Shown: positions 61,737-64,000 of the stretch, one piece after another | How the letters are laid out: each line of letters opens with the position of its first letter | Numbering within the stretch: position 1 is the stretch's first letter | Assembly: GCF_030384665.1 (NCBI RefSeq) | Contig: NC_083677.1 | Span: 1,671,501-1,735,500, forward strand | From: Lodderomyces elongisporus | Lineage: Eukaryota > Ascomycota > Pichiomycetes > Serinales > Debaryomycetaceae | DNA length: 64,000 nucleotides | Direction: 5' to 3' | Translations under genes and position numbers: made by a program | The notes under the pieces: generated by a model | Databases searched by the model: none | What the model was told of the DNA's origin: nothing | The model's input: the letters and a program-made list of their open reading frames with translations, nothing else

Positions 61737-62426
61737 AGACGGTTAAAAAATGAGAGACGTAGTGTTTTTTCATCTTATATTTTATTTTTAGTGTTTTTTT
61801 TTTGGTTCGCTAGTGTTGAGTATAGAAGACGTTAGATTAGATTTTGTATTATTTTATAGTAAGTTAGACATTCCATTGATGTTTTGATATTTTAATATTT
61901 TGATCTTGTTATTGTATTTTCCTGTATATTCTTAAATAATCAGTTACATCGTTAATGAGGTTAATATATATTTCTATACATATTACTAGAGTTGATGTGT
62001 TTGTACTTCTGCATGTGAACAATGTACATTATACTCAAATGGGCAGTCTAGCAATTCAAGGTTGAATTTTAATTAATACTCTGCCCTTTTTCGCAAGTGC
62101 TGTACAAGAGAATCGCAAATTGAGGAAAATAAAGAGAACACGAGAAAAACGAAAATAATTTTAATAATAATAAAATACAAGTTTTGTTTTTTTCTTTTTT
62201 ATCGAAAAAAAAAGACACACACTCGCACTAACATATATGGTGGAGACAACTCAAGTTTCGTCAACAAATCAACTTTGCCTGCTTTTTCATCATCACCTAT
62301 TGCTTTCCTTCACACTACTTCCCCCCACCCAATTCTCCGCCAATTGACCATTTACCTGCTGATTATATACGTTTTATCTACCTATAACTTCATAACAAAC
62401 ACCCACATCTGCTACATTTTACCATT
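61737..62426. other. Intergenic region CZF1-like to SLY1
   Basis: It holds AT-rich 3' sequence (several TTTTAGT/TATATA motifs), then a pyrimidine-rich leader (CCCCCCACCC at about 62322) before the SLY1 ATG. No gene is seen. Confidence 0.5.
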
Positions 62427-64000
62427 ATGGAAGTAAGTCGAAGCTTAAGGGATAAACAAATTGATGTTTTGGAGCGCATGCTCCATTTAAACAAAGAAGG
62501 ATCCGCAGATCTCACTTTAGCCTCGAAATCTGAGGAGATTGTTTGGAAAGTATTGGTGTTGGACATGGCATCCAGAGAAATTTTGTCATCGGTGCTAAGA
62601 GTCAATGACTTGCTTCGATGCGGAATCACTGTCCACTCCTTGATCAATAGCAAGAGGTCAAAGTTGTCAGATGTTCCTGTAGTATACTTTGTCGAGCCTA
62701 CCAAAGCCAACGTGTCCTTGATTATCAACGATCTTAATGAAGATAGATACGAAAACTTTTATATCAACTTTACATCCAATATCAACAGAGAATTACTAGA
62801 AGACTTTGCCAAACAAGTGGCTCTTCTGGGCAAGGCAAATCGAATTAAACAAGTGTGGGACCAATATTTAGATTTCATCGTTACTGAACCAAACTTATTT
62901 TCCTTAAACATTCCAGAGATTTTCACAAGTTTCAATACTTTGGGAACTTCAGAAGAAGTAATTCATCAACTAGTAGGTAGGATCTCAGATGGATTGTTGT
63001 CCTTGATCATTACCATGGATGTCATACCAATCATTCGCGCTCAACAAAATGGCCCTGCAGAGTTTGTCGCTCAAGAGTTGGATTTGAAAATTAGAGAATA
63101 TTTGAGCAACTCAAAGCTGCTTGGCGTTTTGGACTCTAATGGCTCCTCTTCGCTTGCGCAACGGCCCGTTATTATCTTGTTGGATAGAAACTTTGATCTT
63201 GCATCCATGTTTGCACACTCCTGGATCTACCAATGTATGGTGAGTGATGTTTTCCATTTGAAAAGAAACACAATCAAACTAACCAAGCATGGTAAAAACG
63301 AAGGCGAAACCGTGAGTGTGAAAAACTATGATATTGACCCTCGTGACTTTTTCTGGAACAAATACTCGCAATTGCCATTCCCCGATGTCGTTGAAAACGC
63401 AGACTTGGAATTGAATGCATATAAGCAGGACGCAAAGGAAATCACAAACAAGACTGGTATTAGCTCATTGGAAGATATCGATCCACACGCAAATGCCACA
63501 GCCAACATTCAGCAAGCAGTAGAAAAACTTCCCGAGTTGACTGCCAGAAAGGCTACTTTGGATATGCATATGGATATTCTTTCGTGCTTGATCAATGAGT
63601 TGCAGGAAAAGAACTTGGACACATACTTTGAAGTTGAACAAAATGCCAACAAGAGCGACGCAAAGCTTTTAAAGGAATTCTTGGAATTGTTGCAGAAAGA
63701 TTCTGTCCAAGATAGTTCTTTAGACAAGTTACGAACATTCATTATCCTTGCGCTTGTTGGTGACATGAGCCAGGATTACATTGCCAAGGCAAGAACCATA
63801 CTCAAAGATAAATATCCGGACTTGGACATGTCGGCGCTCAACTATATCCTCAAGTTCAAAGAAAACACCAAACTTGCAAACTTGTCATCCTTGAATGATC
63901 TCAACAACCAGCAATCATACTCAAACTCCTCGTCCGCATCGCAATTAGGCTCATCAGCCCTACTCAGCGGATTATCTTCCAAGCTATATGGGTTAACCGA
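62427..64000 (+). CDS. SLY1: Sec1/Munc18-family protein Sly1 (3' end beyond window)
   Basis: An SM protein that binds the Golgi syntaxin Sed5 and assembles ER-Golgi SNARE complexes. From the ATG at 62427 the frame stays open to the window end (524 codons plus two bases). It encodes the N-terminal SLRDKQIDVLERMLHLNK, EEIVWKVLVLDMASREILSSVL, RVNDLLRCGITVHSLI, VPVVYFVEPTKANV, and the INFTSNINRELLEDFAKQV segment. RPVIILLDRNFDLASMFAHSWIYQCMVSDVF, DPRDFFWNKYSQLPFPDV and KLPELTARKATLDMHMDIL follow. All parallel S. cerevisiae Sly1 in order (666 residues total), so about 140 residues are missing off the right edge. GTAAGT just after the ATG is read as coding because the frame continues into conserved sequence. 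Confidence 0.96.
   Translation, partial: MEVSRSLRDKQIDVLERMLHLNKEGSADLTLASKSEEIVWKVLVLDMASREILSSVLRVNDLLRCGITVHSLINSKRSKLSDVPVVYFVEPTKANVSLIINDLNEDRYENFYINFTSNINRELLEDFAKQVALLGKANRIKQVWDQYLDFIVTEPNLFSLNIPEIFTSFNTLGTSEEVIHQLVGRISDGLLSLIITMDVIPIIRAQQNGPAEFVAQELDLKIREYLSNSKLLGVLDSNGSSSLAQRPVIILLDRNFDLASMFAHSWIYQCMVSDVFHLKRNTIKLTKHGKNEGETVSVKNYDIDPRDFFWNKYSQLPFPDVVENADLELNAYKQDAKEITNKTGISSLEDIDPHANATANIQQAVEKLPELTARKATLDMHMDILSCLINELQEKNLDTYFEVEQNANKSDAKLLKEFLELLQKDSVQDSSLDKLRTFIILALVGDMSQDYIAKARTILKDKYPDLDMSALNYILKFKENTKLANLSSLNDLNNQQSYSNSSSASQLGSSALLSGLSSKLYGLT

Overview
This is a nuclear segment of a CTG-clade budding yeast (Saccharomycotina). Coding regions are compact and nearly intronless, intergenic DNA is AT-rich and full of microsatellites, and CTG codons sit where serine is expected. 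In the CEK1 MAP kinase, CTG codons at 3143-3145 and 3386-3388 occupy positions that are serine in ERK-type kinases (HSANVLHRD and the AEMLS-RP segment). Leucine at CTG positions should therefore be read as serine throughout. The very long low-complexity insertions (poly-Gln, poly-Asn, Gln-Ser, poly-Ala) and carbonyl reductases that closely resemble those of Candida parapsilosis point to the C. parapsilosis/Lodderomyces group. Lodderomyces elongisporus is my best guess, but it is an inference.

Layout, left: the 3' end of a probable TOP2 gene; CEK1 (MAP kinase) behind a 2.4-kb upstream region holding a palindromic cluster of pheromone-response-like elements; a conserved fungal protein of unknown function; TCA17 (TRAPP); IES6 (INO80 complex); AFG1 (mitochondrial AAA protein); a large low-complexity protein tentatively of the Sbe2/Sbe22 family; tRNA-Asp(GTC); SYF1 (spliceosome) and VMA8 (V-ATPase).

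Layout, centre: two SOU/SCR-type short-chain reductase paralogues (21332-22171 and 32017-32871, both minus strand) are separated by a complete 8,654-bp Ty3/gypsy LTR retrotransposon (22354-31007, minus strand). Its two 454-bp LTRs appear identical, it has a 5-bp target duplication, intact gag and pol frames, and a +1 frameshift candidate. It lies only about 180 bp upstream of the first reductase's start codon, so it separates that gene's core promoter from its former upstream DNA. SDH1 follows, then a degenerate Ty1/copia relic (end of RNase H plus a 188-bp LTR).

Layout, right: a small secreted protein; VPS5 (retromer); a CASTOR-like ACT-domain protein; a GYF-domain SMY2-type protein; UMP1 (split by an intron directly after its ATG); MAP1; a TRAX/translin-family protein (absent from S. 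cerevisiae); CCT6; a 5.3-kb gene-free region leading into a Gln-rich zinc-cluster regulator that is probably CZF1; and the 5' part of SLY1, cut by the window end.

Most genes are single-transcript housekeeping genes with no operon logic. The points of most interest are the retrotransposon and its placement, the CASTOR-like and TRAX genes, the unusually long CZF1-type upstream region, and the Ste12-like palindrome upstream of CEK1.
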